Shown here: positions 37,257-44,725 of the stretch, piece by piece
Layout of the letters: each line of letters opens with the position of its first letter
How positions within the stretch are numbered: the stretch's first letter is position 1
Origin: an uncultured Erythrobacter sp.
GTDB taxonomy: Bacteria > Pseudomonadota > Alphaproteobacteria > Sphingomonadales > Sphingomonadaceae
Length of the DNA stretch: 64,000 bases
Assembly: GCA_947488155.1 (NCBI GenBank)
Contig: CANKYK010000002.1
Coordinates: forward strand, 378,001-442,000
Reading direction: 5' to 3'
The notes under the pieces: model-generated
Told to the model about the DNA's origin: nothing
Database searches by the model: none
Seen by the model: only the letters and a program-made list of their open reading frames with translations
Program-made: the position numbers and the translations under genes

Positions 37257-37751
37257 ATGGGCTGGGGCAAAAAGCTTATACGGGGCACTGAATACAATCT
37301 TACACACCTCGATGCCTTCAGGCTTGCGGTTCCGTGTGGTGAGCACGGGCATTTACTTCAGGTGAGTTTTGGTGCGCATGTCTTCACTCGAGAGCATCAG
37401 CAGGGTGATGATCCCGATCTAATTTTTATGGATGGCAAGACTCAGCGGACGTTTTGCGTCGATAGATACGGACATTCACTTCAATTGCCCGCAGTTATAG
37501 CGCAGGCAATCCACGGTGAAGCCTTCAATAACGGTAATCGCCTTGTTCTCGATGCTGTCTTGCCGGGGCTGTCTGGGAACTACCTCGTGGCATTTGGAAT
37601 TCGACCGGTTCGTGCCAAAAGGTTTGAGGGCAGACTGCACATTCGCTCAGCTTATCGACGAGATCGTATGCCTGCTAATATGCGCAGGGCAAAATTTCCA
37701 GTTGTTGTTCATAACGCTCTTGTTGGTCAGAATACGCGCTGGAAGAGGTAA
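37257..37751 (+). CDS. Orphan 164-residue protein of the island
   Basis: A cytoplasmic protein that I do not recognise. It mixes beta-strand segments (HLLQVSFGAHVFTREH, DLIFMDGKTQRTFCVD) with a helix (LPAVIAQAIHG) and a strongly basic C-terminus (HIRSAYRRDRMPANMRRAKF). The VRxxRFEGRLHIRSAY segment recalls the strand-turn of some small phage-encoded nucleases, a weak resemblance only. A strong hairpin with A and T runs follows the stop. No paralogue is in the window. Confidence 0.55.
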   Translation: MGWGKKLIRGTEYNLTHLDAFRLAVPCGEHGHLLQVSFGAHVFTREHQQGDDPDLIFMDGKTQRTFCVDRYGHSLQLPAVIAQAIHGEAFNNGNRLVLDAVLPGLSGNYLVAFGIRPVRAKRFEGRLHIRSAYRRDRMPANMRRAKFPVVVHNALVGQNTRWKR

Positions 37752-37779
37752 AAAAAATGGCTCCCTAAGGAGCCATTTC
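37751..37779. terminator. Bidirectional rho-independent terminator
   Basis: An A-run, then ATGGCTCC-CTAA-GGAGCCAT, then TTT. On the minus strand the hairpin is followed by seven T, a strong terminator; on the plus strand it ends the 37257-37751 gene more weakly. Confidence 0.75.
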
Positions 37780-37911
37780 CGGGGCCGAACCCCTCACGAA
37801 ATCCTCTTACGCCTGCAATCGCAGAACCCCCGAAAGGGCAGGAACGTTGTTTTTCATCGCCTGCAACGTGACCTCTAATTAGGCCCAACAGGTAAACGAT
37901 TCAACAATAAC

Positions 37912-37961
37912 TTGACGAAGTCGTCAACCTGACGACTACTGCGCTGAACCGCAGTAGTCGT
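37912..37961. repeat. Tandem hairpins within the island
   Basis: TTGACGA-AG-TCGTCAA and, four bases on, ACGACTACTGCG-CTGAAC-CGCAGTAGTCGT (12-bp perfect stem). No T-run follows, so they are not simple terminators. Confidence 0.8.
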
Positions 37962-38239
37962 AGAAAATATGTTTGTCTAGTCAAAATGACCGCTCGAATG
38001 CGGCCATTGCTAAATTGAAATTCGCTTCATTTATACGAATCACTCATCTCAATTTATAGCCAAAATATAACCAATATGGTTAGTTTTGTCAATGTTGTGT
38101 TAGGCTGCTGGCGTGTGGCTAGGCGCATTTGAGCGGTGCTGCACCAACAGTCTGCCGGAAGGCAGGTCGAGTGGGCACTTTTTGTCCCCCGCCGCTTATC
38201 GTTCTGCCCTTCCAATTCACACAACCCTCGCGTCAAAAT

Positions 38240-38257
38240 CTCCTCAACACGAAGGAG
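38240..38257 (+). promoter_or_regulatory. Hairpin enclosing the excisionase ribosome site
   Basis: CTCCT-CAACACGA-AGGAG pairs the ribosome site AGGAG of the HTH gene at 38266 with an upstream CTCCT, which would limit its translation. Confidence 0.4.
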
Positions 38258-38265
38258 ATTTTAAT

Positions 38266-38532
38266 ATGCAATCATCTCAATTGCTGACTGTAGAAGAAGC
38301 CGCTCGTAGGCTTGGTGTGAGTCGAGCCACGATTGAACGCCACATCCGGGATGGAGAGTTTGGCACGATCAATGTTGGCCGAGGAAGCCTGAGGCCACAT
38401 ATTCGGCTTCTCGAAGAGGAACTGGAGGACTTCGTCGCTCGACGGTATCAAAAGCATGTTCCAGCTATCCACTTGGCTACCCGACCAAGTGCGGCCCATC
38501 CATCGGAAGAGTATGACATCCTGAAGATGTGA
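38266..38532 (+). CDS. Excisionase-like HTH protein
   Basis: An 88-residue protein with a MerR/excisionase-type winged helix: LLTVEEAARRLGVSRATIE then RHIRDGEFGTINVGRG. The ATG at 38266 follows GAAGGAG. Proteins of this type act as excisionases (Xis) for integrated elements or as small regulators. It is the gene nearest the far att copy (226 bases), where recombination-directionality genes often sit, but no integrase is present. Confidence 0.75.
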   Translation: MQSSQLLTVEEAARRLGVSRATIERHIRDGEFGTINVGRGSLRPHIRLLEEELEDFVARRYQKHVPAIHLATRPSAAHPSEEYDILKM

Positions 38533-38891
38533 TCGCCTGTCGGCAACTTATCCATATGAGCTGGGTCACTGTCGCTCACAAAAATGTTCAGGCTGGTTGA
38601 CTGGTGAAGTCGCCCTAACTTTGAAGAAATACAAGCTAATCAAAGTGACTTCTTGGTGAGCTGACGCTAGGCAGAGTTCCACTCTTTTCACACTCCCTCT
38701 CTCAAAATGAGAGAAAAAATCATTTAATTTCAATAATTTAAGGGGTGGTATTTTCGGTGTGTAAACGAGATGCTCTACCAACTGAGCTAATCGCCCGTTC
38801 CGTTGAACGGAAGAGGCGCTTCTAGCGGGCGTTTCTTGAAAATCAATTGCTATGTGGCGTGAAAATGCATCTAGCGCTATTTGCCCCCGGT
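38533..38891. other. Right edge of the island and ansA upstream region
   Basis: No supported gene. Contains a perfect palindrome TCTCTCA-AAA-TGAGAGA (38698-38714), the tRNA-Val fragment (38759-38796) and, beyond it, what is probably the original tRNA promoter on the minus strand (TTGATT, 16 bases, TAGAAG). Confidence 0.55.
38759..38796 (-). pseudogene. tRNA-Val 5'-half fragment / far att site
   Basis: An exact copy of nucleotides 1-38 of the tRNA-Val at 35493-35568, in the same orientation, ending just past the anticodon. The following bases (CACCGAAAA on the minus strand) no longer match tRNA. It is the second boundary of the island. Confidence 0.85.
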
Positions 38892-39872
38892 ATGAGCACC
38901 CCAAATATCACTGTTTTGGCCACCGGCGGTACGATCGCTGGAGAGGCAGATAGCGCGACTCGGCATGATTATCGCCCTGGTCAGATCGGGATCGGCGATT
39001 TTCTGGCCCGAGTCGAAACCTTGGGCATTGATGCGCAGCTGACGGGCAAGCAGATCGCCAATATCGGCTCTGAGGATATGAGTCCCGCGATCTGGACTCA
39101 TCTGCACACCGCTTGTTTGGCCGCAATGGGTGATCCAGATTGCACCGGGGTAATTATCACTCATGGCACCGACACGGTTGAGGAAACCGCCTTCCTGCTC
39201 GATCTGACATTGCCAACGCACAAACCGGTGGTTCTGGTTGGCGCGATGCGGCCCGCCAATGCGGTTGGCTATGACGGCCTGCGCAATTTCGCCAATGCGA
39301 TGCGGGTGGCGACCGATCCTGACGCGGCTGGACGCGGGGTTCTGGTAGTGATGGGAGACCGGGTGTTTGCGGCGCGCGATATCCGCAAGAGCCGCACGCG
39401 AGGCACCGACGCATTTCAGGGCTTTCCGCGCGGATCGATTGCGCTGGTCACGCCTAGTGCGCTTGATTGGTTTGGTGCGCCCTGGCGTGTGGGCGCAGAC
39501 GCTCGTTTTACCTTCACCACCGATTTGCCAGATGTGCCAATCCTGTTTGTGCATGCCGCCATGACGGCTGACTATGTCGAGCGATTGGTCAGCGACAAGA
39601 CACGCGGCGTAGTCGTCGCCGGGTTGGGTGAGGGCAATATGCCGGACGCCGTGCGCAGCGCCTTGGCGCAGCTTGCGGCGAAGGGCCTGCCGATTGTCCG
39701 TGCGAGTCGTCTGGACGAAGGCTTGGTCGACCGCGAGCCTGAGGATAATGCGAACAAATTTATCGCTGCGCGCGCGCTCAATCCGCAAAAAGCGCGGATA
39801 CTGCTGCAAATGGTAATCGCGGCAGGGACGACTGATCCCGCCGCGATCCAAGCTGAGTATGATGGTCGGTAG
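38892..39872 (+). CDS. L-asparaginase (type II-like)
   Basis: A 326-residue asparaginase/glutaminase family protein. The ATG at 38892 places VLATGGTIAG (8-17, nucleophile Thr) near the N-terminus; 38865 and 38847 are possible longer starts. IITHGTDTVEETA (88-100) carries the second Thr-Asp pair, and VGAMRPANAVGYDG follows. Hydrolyses asparagine to aspartate and ammonia. No clear signal peptide, so a cytoplasmic location is likely. The stop codon touches a multi-hairpin repeat. Confidence 0.92.
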   Translation: MSTPNITVLATGGTIAGEADSATRHDYRPGQIGIGDFLARVETLGIDAQLTGKQIANIGSEDMSPAIWTHLHTACLAAMGDPDCTGVIITHGTDTVEETAFLLDLTLPTHKPVVLVGAMRPANAVGYDGLRNFANAMRVATDPDAAGRGVLVVMGDRVFAARDIRKSRTRGTDAFQGFPRGSIALVTPSALDWFGAPWRVGADARFTFTTDLPDVPILFVHAAMTADYVERLVSDKTRGVVVAGLGEGNMPDAVRSALAQLAAKGLPIVRASRLDEGLVDREPEDNANKFIAARALNPQKARILLQMVIAAGTTDPAAIQAEYDGR

Positions 39873-39946
39873 CGAACCTGTTCGCCCGCAGCGACGCGAC
39901 CTTTAGGTCGCATGAGCGAGGAAACCGCACCCCGGTTGAGGTGCGG
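39872..39946 (-). repeat. Multi-hairpin repeat family 2, copy B
   Basis: On the minus strand: hairpin GCACCTC-AAC-CGGGGTGC, linker GGTTTCCTCGCTCAT, hairpin GCGACC-TAAA-GGTCGC, linker GTCGCTGCGG, hairpin GCGAAC-AG-GTTCGC. It fills the gap between convergent ansA-type and dehydrogenase genes and starts at the last base of the stop codon. Linkers are nearly identical to copy A at 63212-63296. Confidence 0.8.
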
Positions 39947-39956
39947 TCCACTCGAA

Positions 39957-41069
39957 TCAAGAATGCGGCGTGACCAGATACTTCTCGCCAGTTTTCATCT
40001 GGCGATAATCAAGGATCGCTTCTTTGGTCAGCATCTCTTCCAGATTGACCTTCGCCTTGTAGTGGCTGGCGAATGTGGTGGTCAGGTTCTGCTGAACGCG
40101 GGTGCGCATCTTAACGACGGTCTCCATTCCGGCTTTCGCGAGGAATGGCGTGAGCAAGAAGCCAGAGACTGTCCATTGCAGACCGTATGAAGGGGTCAGG
40201 ATGGTTGGGCCCAGATCAAGCCGCCCATACATGTACATCTTCTTGTCTTGGTTAGAGCCGTAGCGAGAGAACTCGTCCATCTTCGAGGATGCAACCTGCT
40301 CCATGGCTTTCAGCACGCCGTCGCTGGCCTGGCCGCCGCCGATCGGGTCAAAGCCCAGATAGGCGTCTGTTTCATCAATCGCTGCGCGCAATTGCTTCAT
40401 GTAATCGTCGTCGGAAGAGTTGACGACGTACTTCGCGCCGAGGCCCTTCAGCAGGTCTACATGCTCTTGCTTACGCACGATATTGACCAGTTTCATGTCG
40501 TCTCCAATGCAGATCTTGTTCAACATTTGACCCAAGTTTGACGCAGCCGCCAAATGGATAATCGCCTCGTGACCTTCCATCCTGGCGGTCTCAACGAATG
40601 CAAGCGCAGTCATCGGATTGACGAAGCTGGATGCGCCGGCCTCTGCGCTGTGATCGCCAAGCGGCAGGCACATCATCGCATCGGCAATCGCATATTGGCT
40701 GAAGGCATTTCCGGGTACGCAAGACACGCGTTGGCCCATAAGGGCCTTTGCCATATCGCTGTCGCCGGTCGCGATCACGGTGCCTGCGCCTTCATTGCCC
40801 GCTGGCAGACGTTGACCATGGCGGCCACGCTGACCCGACAGGAAGGGCTCCGGCATTTGCGCCACGACCTTGCCATGGGAATACTCCGCATTCTCAAAAT
40901 CAGCTGCACTGGTCAGGATCGCGAGGTCCGATGGATTGATCGGGGCTGCTTCCATTTTAACCAGCACTTGATTGCCGGTTGGCTCCGGGAAGGTTGCGTC
41001 GGCGATTTCAACGGTCAGTGCACCGCCAACATCAAGCGTGGTGAAAAGCTGCTTACCAGTAGTCGTCAT
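39957..41069 (-). CDS. Zinc-type/MDR alcohol dehydrogenase-like oxidoreductase
   Basis: A 370-residue medium-chain dehydrogenase/reductase. The GroES-like N-terminal domain has VLVKMEAAPINPSDLAIL, as in quinone reductase/trans-enoyl reductase members. The nucleotide domain shows AIIHLAAASNLGQMLNKIC in place of a canonical GGVG motif and DAYLGFDPIGGG. No structural-zinc cysteines are visible, so it probably works without zinc and uses NADPH. The substrate is unknown. Confidence 0.85.
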   Translation of the reverse strand: MTTTGKQLFTTLDVGGALTVEIADATFPEPTGNQVLVKMEAAPINPSDLAILTSAADFENAEYSHGKVVAQMPEPFLSGQRGRHGQRLPAGNEGAGTVIATGDSDMAKALMGQRVSCVPGNAFSQYAIADAMMCLPLGDHSAEAGASSFVNPMTALAFVETARMEGHEAIIHLAAASNLGQMLNKICIGDDMKLVNIVRKQEHVDLLKGLGAKYVVNSSDDDYMKQLRAAIDETDAYLGFDPIGGGQASDGVLKAMEQVASSKMDEFSRYGSNQDKKMYMYGRLDLGPTILTPSYGLQWTVSGFLLTPFLAKAGMETVVKMRTRVQQNLTTTFASHYKAKVNLEEMLTKEAILDYRQMKTGEKYLVTPHS

Positions 41070-41159
41070 GGGGGTCTCTCCTAGATTGCTTTGATGCCTT
41101 GGCTAGGCCAGCGATCCACGCTTGGCTAGGGTGACGTTGCGTAAGGCAACGTAGAGGCC

Positions 41160-41921
41160 TCAAGCGTTGCTGGGATAGATCGCCTCTACGAAATACAGAC
41201 CATGCGGCGGCGCGTTGTAGCCCAATCTCTGGCGGTCCCGCGCGGCAAGCGCTTCGGCGACTTCGCTCTCTGCCCAGGTGCCCATGCCGACCAATTTCAG
41301 ACAGCCGACCATGGAGCGGACTTGATGATGGAGGAAGCTGCGCGCCGCTGCATGTACATGAATCTCCGTGCCTAACTCGGTCGTGGTTTGCTTCACTTCG
41401 AGCAAATCGAGCGTCTTCACCGGGTCCTTCGCTTGGCACCTAACCGAGCGAAATGTGGTGAAATCATGCTTGCCGATCAGAGCTTGGGCAGCTCGCTGCA
41501 TCGCGTCCACATCGAGCTCGGGGCCAACCTGCCACGCGCGGTTTCTCCCAAATGTCAGAGGCGCTCGGCGATTGATGATGCGGTAAAGATAGCGCCGTCC
41601 GGTGCAGGAAAAGCGTGCATGCCAATCCTCGTCTACTTTCTCGCAGGCGGTGACGGCAATCGGGTGAGGCCGCAATTGCCCATTCAACGCCTCCATAAAT
41701 CGGAACGGAGTGAAATCTTTCTCGATATCCATGTGGCTGCGCATGGCGAGTGCGTGGACGCCGGTGTCGGTCCGTCCCGCGCTGAGCAATTGCGCGTCTT
41801 CACCGGTGATCCTGTGCGCGGCCTCTTCGACGGCCTGCTGTACGCTCGGCCCATGTTTTTGCCGCTGAAGGCCTTGGTAGGGCGAACCATCAAATTCCAG
41901 AGTAAGCGCAAAGCGGGTCAC
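41160..41921 (-). CDS. truA: tRNA pseudouridine(38-40) synthase
   Basis: Isomerises uridines 38-40 of tRNA anticodon arms. 253 residues: [12 protein letters not shown] at the N-terminus, catalytic Asp52 in [11 protein letters not shown], and the later [10 protein letters not shown] and [14 protein letters not shown] motifs. Its ATG overlaps the fmt stop by four bases. Confidence 0.97.
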   Translation of the reverse strand: MTRFALTLEFDGSPYQGLQRQKHGPSVQQAVEEAAHRITGEDAQLLSAGRTDTGVHALAMRSHMDIEKDFTPFRFMEALNGQLRPHPIAVTACEKVDEDWHARFSCTGRRYLYRIINRRAPLTFGRNRAWQVGPELDVDAMQRAAQALIGKHDFTTFRSVRCQAKDPVKTLDLLEVKQTTTELGTEIHVHAAARSFLHHQVRSMVGCLKLVGMGTWAESEVAEALAARDRQRLGYNAPPHGLYFVEAIYPSNA

Positions 41922-42835
41922 GTCAGGATTGTGCCTTTTGCCACCGCGTGACCGCGCAGAAAATCCGCGCGGTCCATCGCTGGCTTGCCGGCTCGTTGGA
42001 GGCGGATCGGGCGCAATGCTCCGTTTCCGCAGGCGACCGTGAGGTTATCGTCCAGAACTTCGCCTACTGCTCCTGAGCCTTCGCATGCCTCTGCTCGCAG
42101 CAATTTCACACGCTCCCCGTTCAGCTCAAACCAAGCGCCGGGGAAGGGTGCAAGCCCGTGAACATGGTTTGCCAATTCTGTGGCTTGTCTCGACCAGTCG
42201 ATCCGCGCCTCCGCCTTGTCGATCTTCGGTGCATAAATCGCCGCATCATCATCCTGCACTTGGGGCGTGATGTTCGGCAGGTCAGCGAGCACTTCGATCA
42301 TCGCATTGGCGCCAAGCTCGGCCAGTTCCTCGGTCAGTTCGCCGGTCGTCTTGTCCAGAACAGGCGTGGCCACTTTGGAAAGCATTGGGCCGGTGTCGAG
42401 CCCGGCCTCCATCTGCATGATTGTTACGCCGGTTTGCTCGTCGCCAGCCATCACCGCACGGTGGATCGGCGCAGCCCCGCGCCAACGCGGCAGCAGCGAG
42501 GCATGAATATTGAGGCAGCCATGCGTCGGTGCATCCAGTACAATTTGCGGCAGGATCAGACCGTAGGCCGCCACCACGGCTACATCTGCGTCGATTGCCG
42601 CAAACTCTGCGCGTGCTTCGTCCGATTTCAGCGATTTGGGATGACGTACGGGTAGGCCCAGAGCTTCCGCCTTCTGTTGCACAGGCGATGGACGCAGCTT
42701 TTTACCCCGGCCCGCCGGACGAGGCGGCTGAGTGTAAACACACGCCACTTCGTGACCCGCTTCATGCAGAGCGGCCAAGGCCGGCATTGCAAAATCAGGC
42801 GTTCCCATAAAAGCAATTTTCAGTTTTGGGCGCAT
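41918..42835 (-). CDS. fmt: Methionyl-tRNA formyltransferase
   Basis: Formylates the initiator tRNA. 305 residues with [14 protein letters not shown] at the N-terminus, [20 protein letters not shown] (catalytic Asn/His, folate site), and a C-terminal OB-like domain for tRNA. The partner deformylase gene (def) lies nearby on the other strand but not in the same operon; recR begins divergently 53 bases from the fmt start. Confidence 0.97.
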   Translation of the reverse strand: MRPKLKIAFMGTPDFAMPALAALHEAGHEVACVYTQPPRPAGRGKKLRPSPVQQKAEALGLPVRHPKSLKSDEARAEFAAIDADVAVVAAYGLILPQIVLDAPTHGCLNIHASLLPRWRGAAPIHRAVMAGDEQTGVTIMQMEAGLDTGPMLSKVATPVLDKTTGELTEELAELGANAMIEVLADLPNITPQVQDDDAAIYAPKIDKAEARIDWSRQATELANHVHGLAPFPGAWFELNGERVKLLRAEACEGSGAVGEVLDDNLTVACGNGALRPIRLQRAGKPAMDRADFLRGHAVAKGTILT

Positions 42836-42888
42836 AACGCCTGACCCCGGCCTTTCTCAAACTTCGCCAAGCCCCTATCTCTCTGCCC

Positions 42889-43485
42889 ATGGCATCGCAA
42901 GAGATCGAAGCGCTCTCCAGCACATTGGCCCGGCTTCCCGGGCTTGGGCCGCGCTCTGCCCGGCGGGCTGTGCTTTGGCTGGTGAAGAACCGGGAACAGG
43001 CGCTGCCTGCTCTGCTCGATGCGCTTGGCGCGGTCAGCGAGACATTGGTTGAATGCGCGACCTGCGGCAATGTCGATACGAGTGATCCATGTGGTATCTG
43101 CGCAGATCACCGGCGCGATGCAAAATCGCTTTGCGTGGTGGAGGACGTCGCCGATGTCTGGGCGCTGGACCGAGCGCGGCTGTTTTCAGGGCGCTATCAC
43201 GTGCTCGGCGGTCGTTTGTCGGCGCTTGACGGCATCGGCCCAGAAGACCTCAACATCACCGATCTGCTCACCCGTGTGGAAGGCGGTGAAGTTGACGAGG
43301 TTGTGCTGGCGATGAATGCGACGCTGGAGGGGCAAACCACCGCGCATTACATTGCGGAGCGGTTGGAGCCCTTTGGCCTGCGCATCACACAGCTCGCGCA
43401 TGGCCTGCCCGTGGGCGGAGAGTTGGATTATCTAGACGAAGGGACGCTGGCTCAGGCGCTCAGGGCGAGAAGGCCGGTGGATTGA
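42889..43485 (+). CDS. recR: Recombination mediator RecR
   Basis: A 198-residue RecR: N-terminal HhH region ([19 protein letters not shown]), a C4 zinc finger ([16 protein letters not shown]), the Toprim domain starting [14 protein letters not shown], and the C-terminal Walker B-like end. It loads RecA on gaps with RecF and RecO. A large hairpin repeat begins 15 bases after the stop, as after padR. Confidence 0.97.
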   Translation: MASQEIEALSSTLARLPGLGPRSARRAVLWLVKNREQALPALLDALGAVSETLVECATCGNVDTSDPCGICADHRRDAKSLCVVEDVADVWALDRARLFSGRYHVLGGRLSALDGIGPEDLNITDLLTRVEGGEVDEVVLAMNATLEGQTTAHYIAERLEPFGLRITQLAHGLPVGGELDYLDEGTLAQALRARRPVD

Positions 43486-43500
43486 TCGTTCTTGTTTAAG

Positions 43501-43586
43501 GCCTAGCCAGCCCGCGCCCTCCACCCTTCCACCCGGAGCAGTTTCGGATACCATCCGGGTGGAAGGGTGGAGGGCGCGGGTTGGCT
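43501..43586. repeat. Long imperfect hairpin, repeat family 1, copy 2
   Basis: Arms 43505-43536 and 43555-43586 (32 bases) pair with only one G-T position across an 18-base loop; the element begins at GCCTAGCC (43501). Loop bases GGAGC and GGATA-x-CATCC are shared with the copy at 17947-18034. The stem step that is TT/AA there is GC/GC here. Confidence 0.85.
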
Positions 43587-43671
43587 CCGGCAACGCGACC
43601 AATGAACATCCAATCACACTGATCGGACCCTTCTGCTTGCGGGCGCAGGCATCACGCACTAAATCATTCCC

Positions 43672-44250
43672 ATGGCTATTCGTGAAATCTTAGAAGTGCC
43701 GGATCCCCGGCTCAAAATTGTGTCTGAACCTGTCACAGAGTTCGATGACGAATTGAAAACCCTCGTCGCTGACATGTTCGAGACGATGTATGATGCGCCG
43801 GGCATTGGCCTAGCCGCAATCCAAGTGGGTGTGCCCAAACGCTTGCTGGTGATTGATCTGCAAGAGCCGGATATGGACGCAGAGCCAGAGGAATGCGGCC
43901 ACGATCACGGCGATGGCCAGGGCGCGCATAAGCACTATCCGGTGAAGAAAGAGCCGCGCGTTTTCGTAAATCCCGAAATTCTCGATCCGGCAGAGGAGCT
44001 GGCCACTTATCAAGAAGGCTGCCTTTCCGTTCCAGAGATTTACGCCGATGTAGACCGTCCGGCGACATGCCGCGTGCGTTATCAGGATGTCGAGGGCAAG
44101 ACCCACGAGGAATCGCTTGAAGGCATGATGGCGACCTGCATTCAGCACGAGATGGACCACCTCGAAGGCATCCTGTTTATCGATCACCTGTCGCGTTTGA
44201 AGCGCAGCATGGCGCTGAAGAAGCTGAAGAAGATCAGGCAGGCGGCGTAA
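43672..44250 (+). CDS. def: Peptide deformylase with His-rich insertion
   Basis: Removes the formyl group from nascent proteins. 192 residues with the three family motifs GIGLAAIQVGVP (44-55), EGCLS, and QHEMDHLEG (metal ligands His159 and His163, catalytic Glu160). A segment at about 66-90, containing GHDHGDGQGAHKHYP, lengthens the loop after the second strand and could bind metal. The gene is preceded by the hairpin repeat and about 85 bases of upstream region. Confidence 0.96.
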   Translation: MAIREILEVPDPRLKIVSEPVTEFDDELKTLVADMFETMYDAPGIGLAAIQVGVPKRLLVIDLQEPDMDAEPEECGHDHGDGQGAHKHYPVKKEPRVFVNPEILDPAEELATYQEGCLSVPEIYADVDRPATCRVRYQDVEGKTHEESLEGMMATCIQHEMDHLEGILFIDHLSRLKRSMALKKLKKIRQAA

Positions 44251-44514
44251 CCAAAGCTTTCCCCAACTAGGTCACATACCCCTGTTGGATTGAGTGTTGC
44301 AGTATGGTAGGTTCTACCTCCGTTCCAATGATGGAGGTGCCATTCGATTGCCTAAAACGCCGACGGGCGAATAGTACGGTAAGAGCTCTCGCTGTTAGGA
44401 CGACTTAGCCGACATTTGGTATGAGTTTCGCGTTGCGGGACGAGAGGACCAAGCTCGGTTAGACTGCTCCCATAGCAAGCTCCAACATTCAAAAAATTTG
44501 ACAGGAGATGAGCC

Positions 44515-44664
44515 ATGTCATGGCTTTATTCTACCTGTCGTCTCTCTGACGGCACCCATTGGTTGCTGGTGAGGCCTGATGGCGCAATTTATGCCGTATC
44601 GGATGTTGGTTTTCCAACCGCCGAGCAAGCATTATGCGATATCGGAGTATCGGACGGAGAGTAA
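44515..44664 (+). CDS. Small ORF, 49 residues, unknown
   Basis: A short open frame starting at ATG with AGGAG about 7 bases upstream. It encodes MSWLYSTCRLSDGTHWLLVR then PDGAIYAVSDVGFPTAEQAL and ends DIGVSDGE. The Trp/Cys-containing start, a DG-turn and an ordered strand-helix pattern look coding. It is 61 bases before rmuC in the same direction. No family is known to me. Confidence 0.45.
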   Translation: MSWLYSTCRLSDGTHWLLVRPDGAIYAVSDVGFPTAEQALCDIGVSDGE

Positions 44665-44725
44665 CGACCTTTGTTTCCGGCGGCTGCGATTGTGTTGCAA
44701 CCGCCGGAGCACTGGGGGAAATAAC

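Larger units (their letters stand above)
37752..38265. other. Palindrome-rich noncoding stretch of the island
   Basis: No gene supported. It contains the terminator above, a paired region at 37779-37870, hairpins TTGACGA-AG-TCGTCAA (37912-37927) and a 12-bp perfect stem at 37932-37961, and TAACCA-ATA-TGGTTA (38068-38082). The layout suits a minus-strand small RNA ending at 37751 and/or binding sites for recombination or replication proteins. Confidence 0.55.

Noticed and set aside
35493..38796. Complete prophage or ICE
   Set aside because: No integrase, structural, replication or conjugation gene is present; only a mini-island or relic can be supported.
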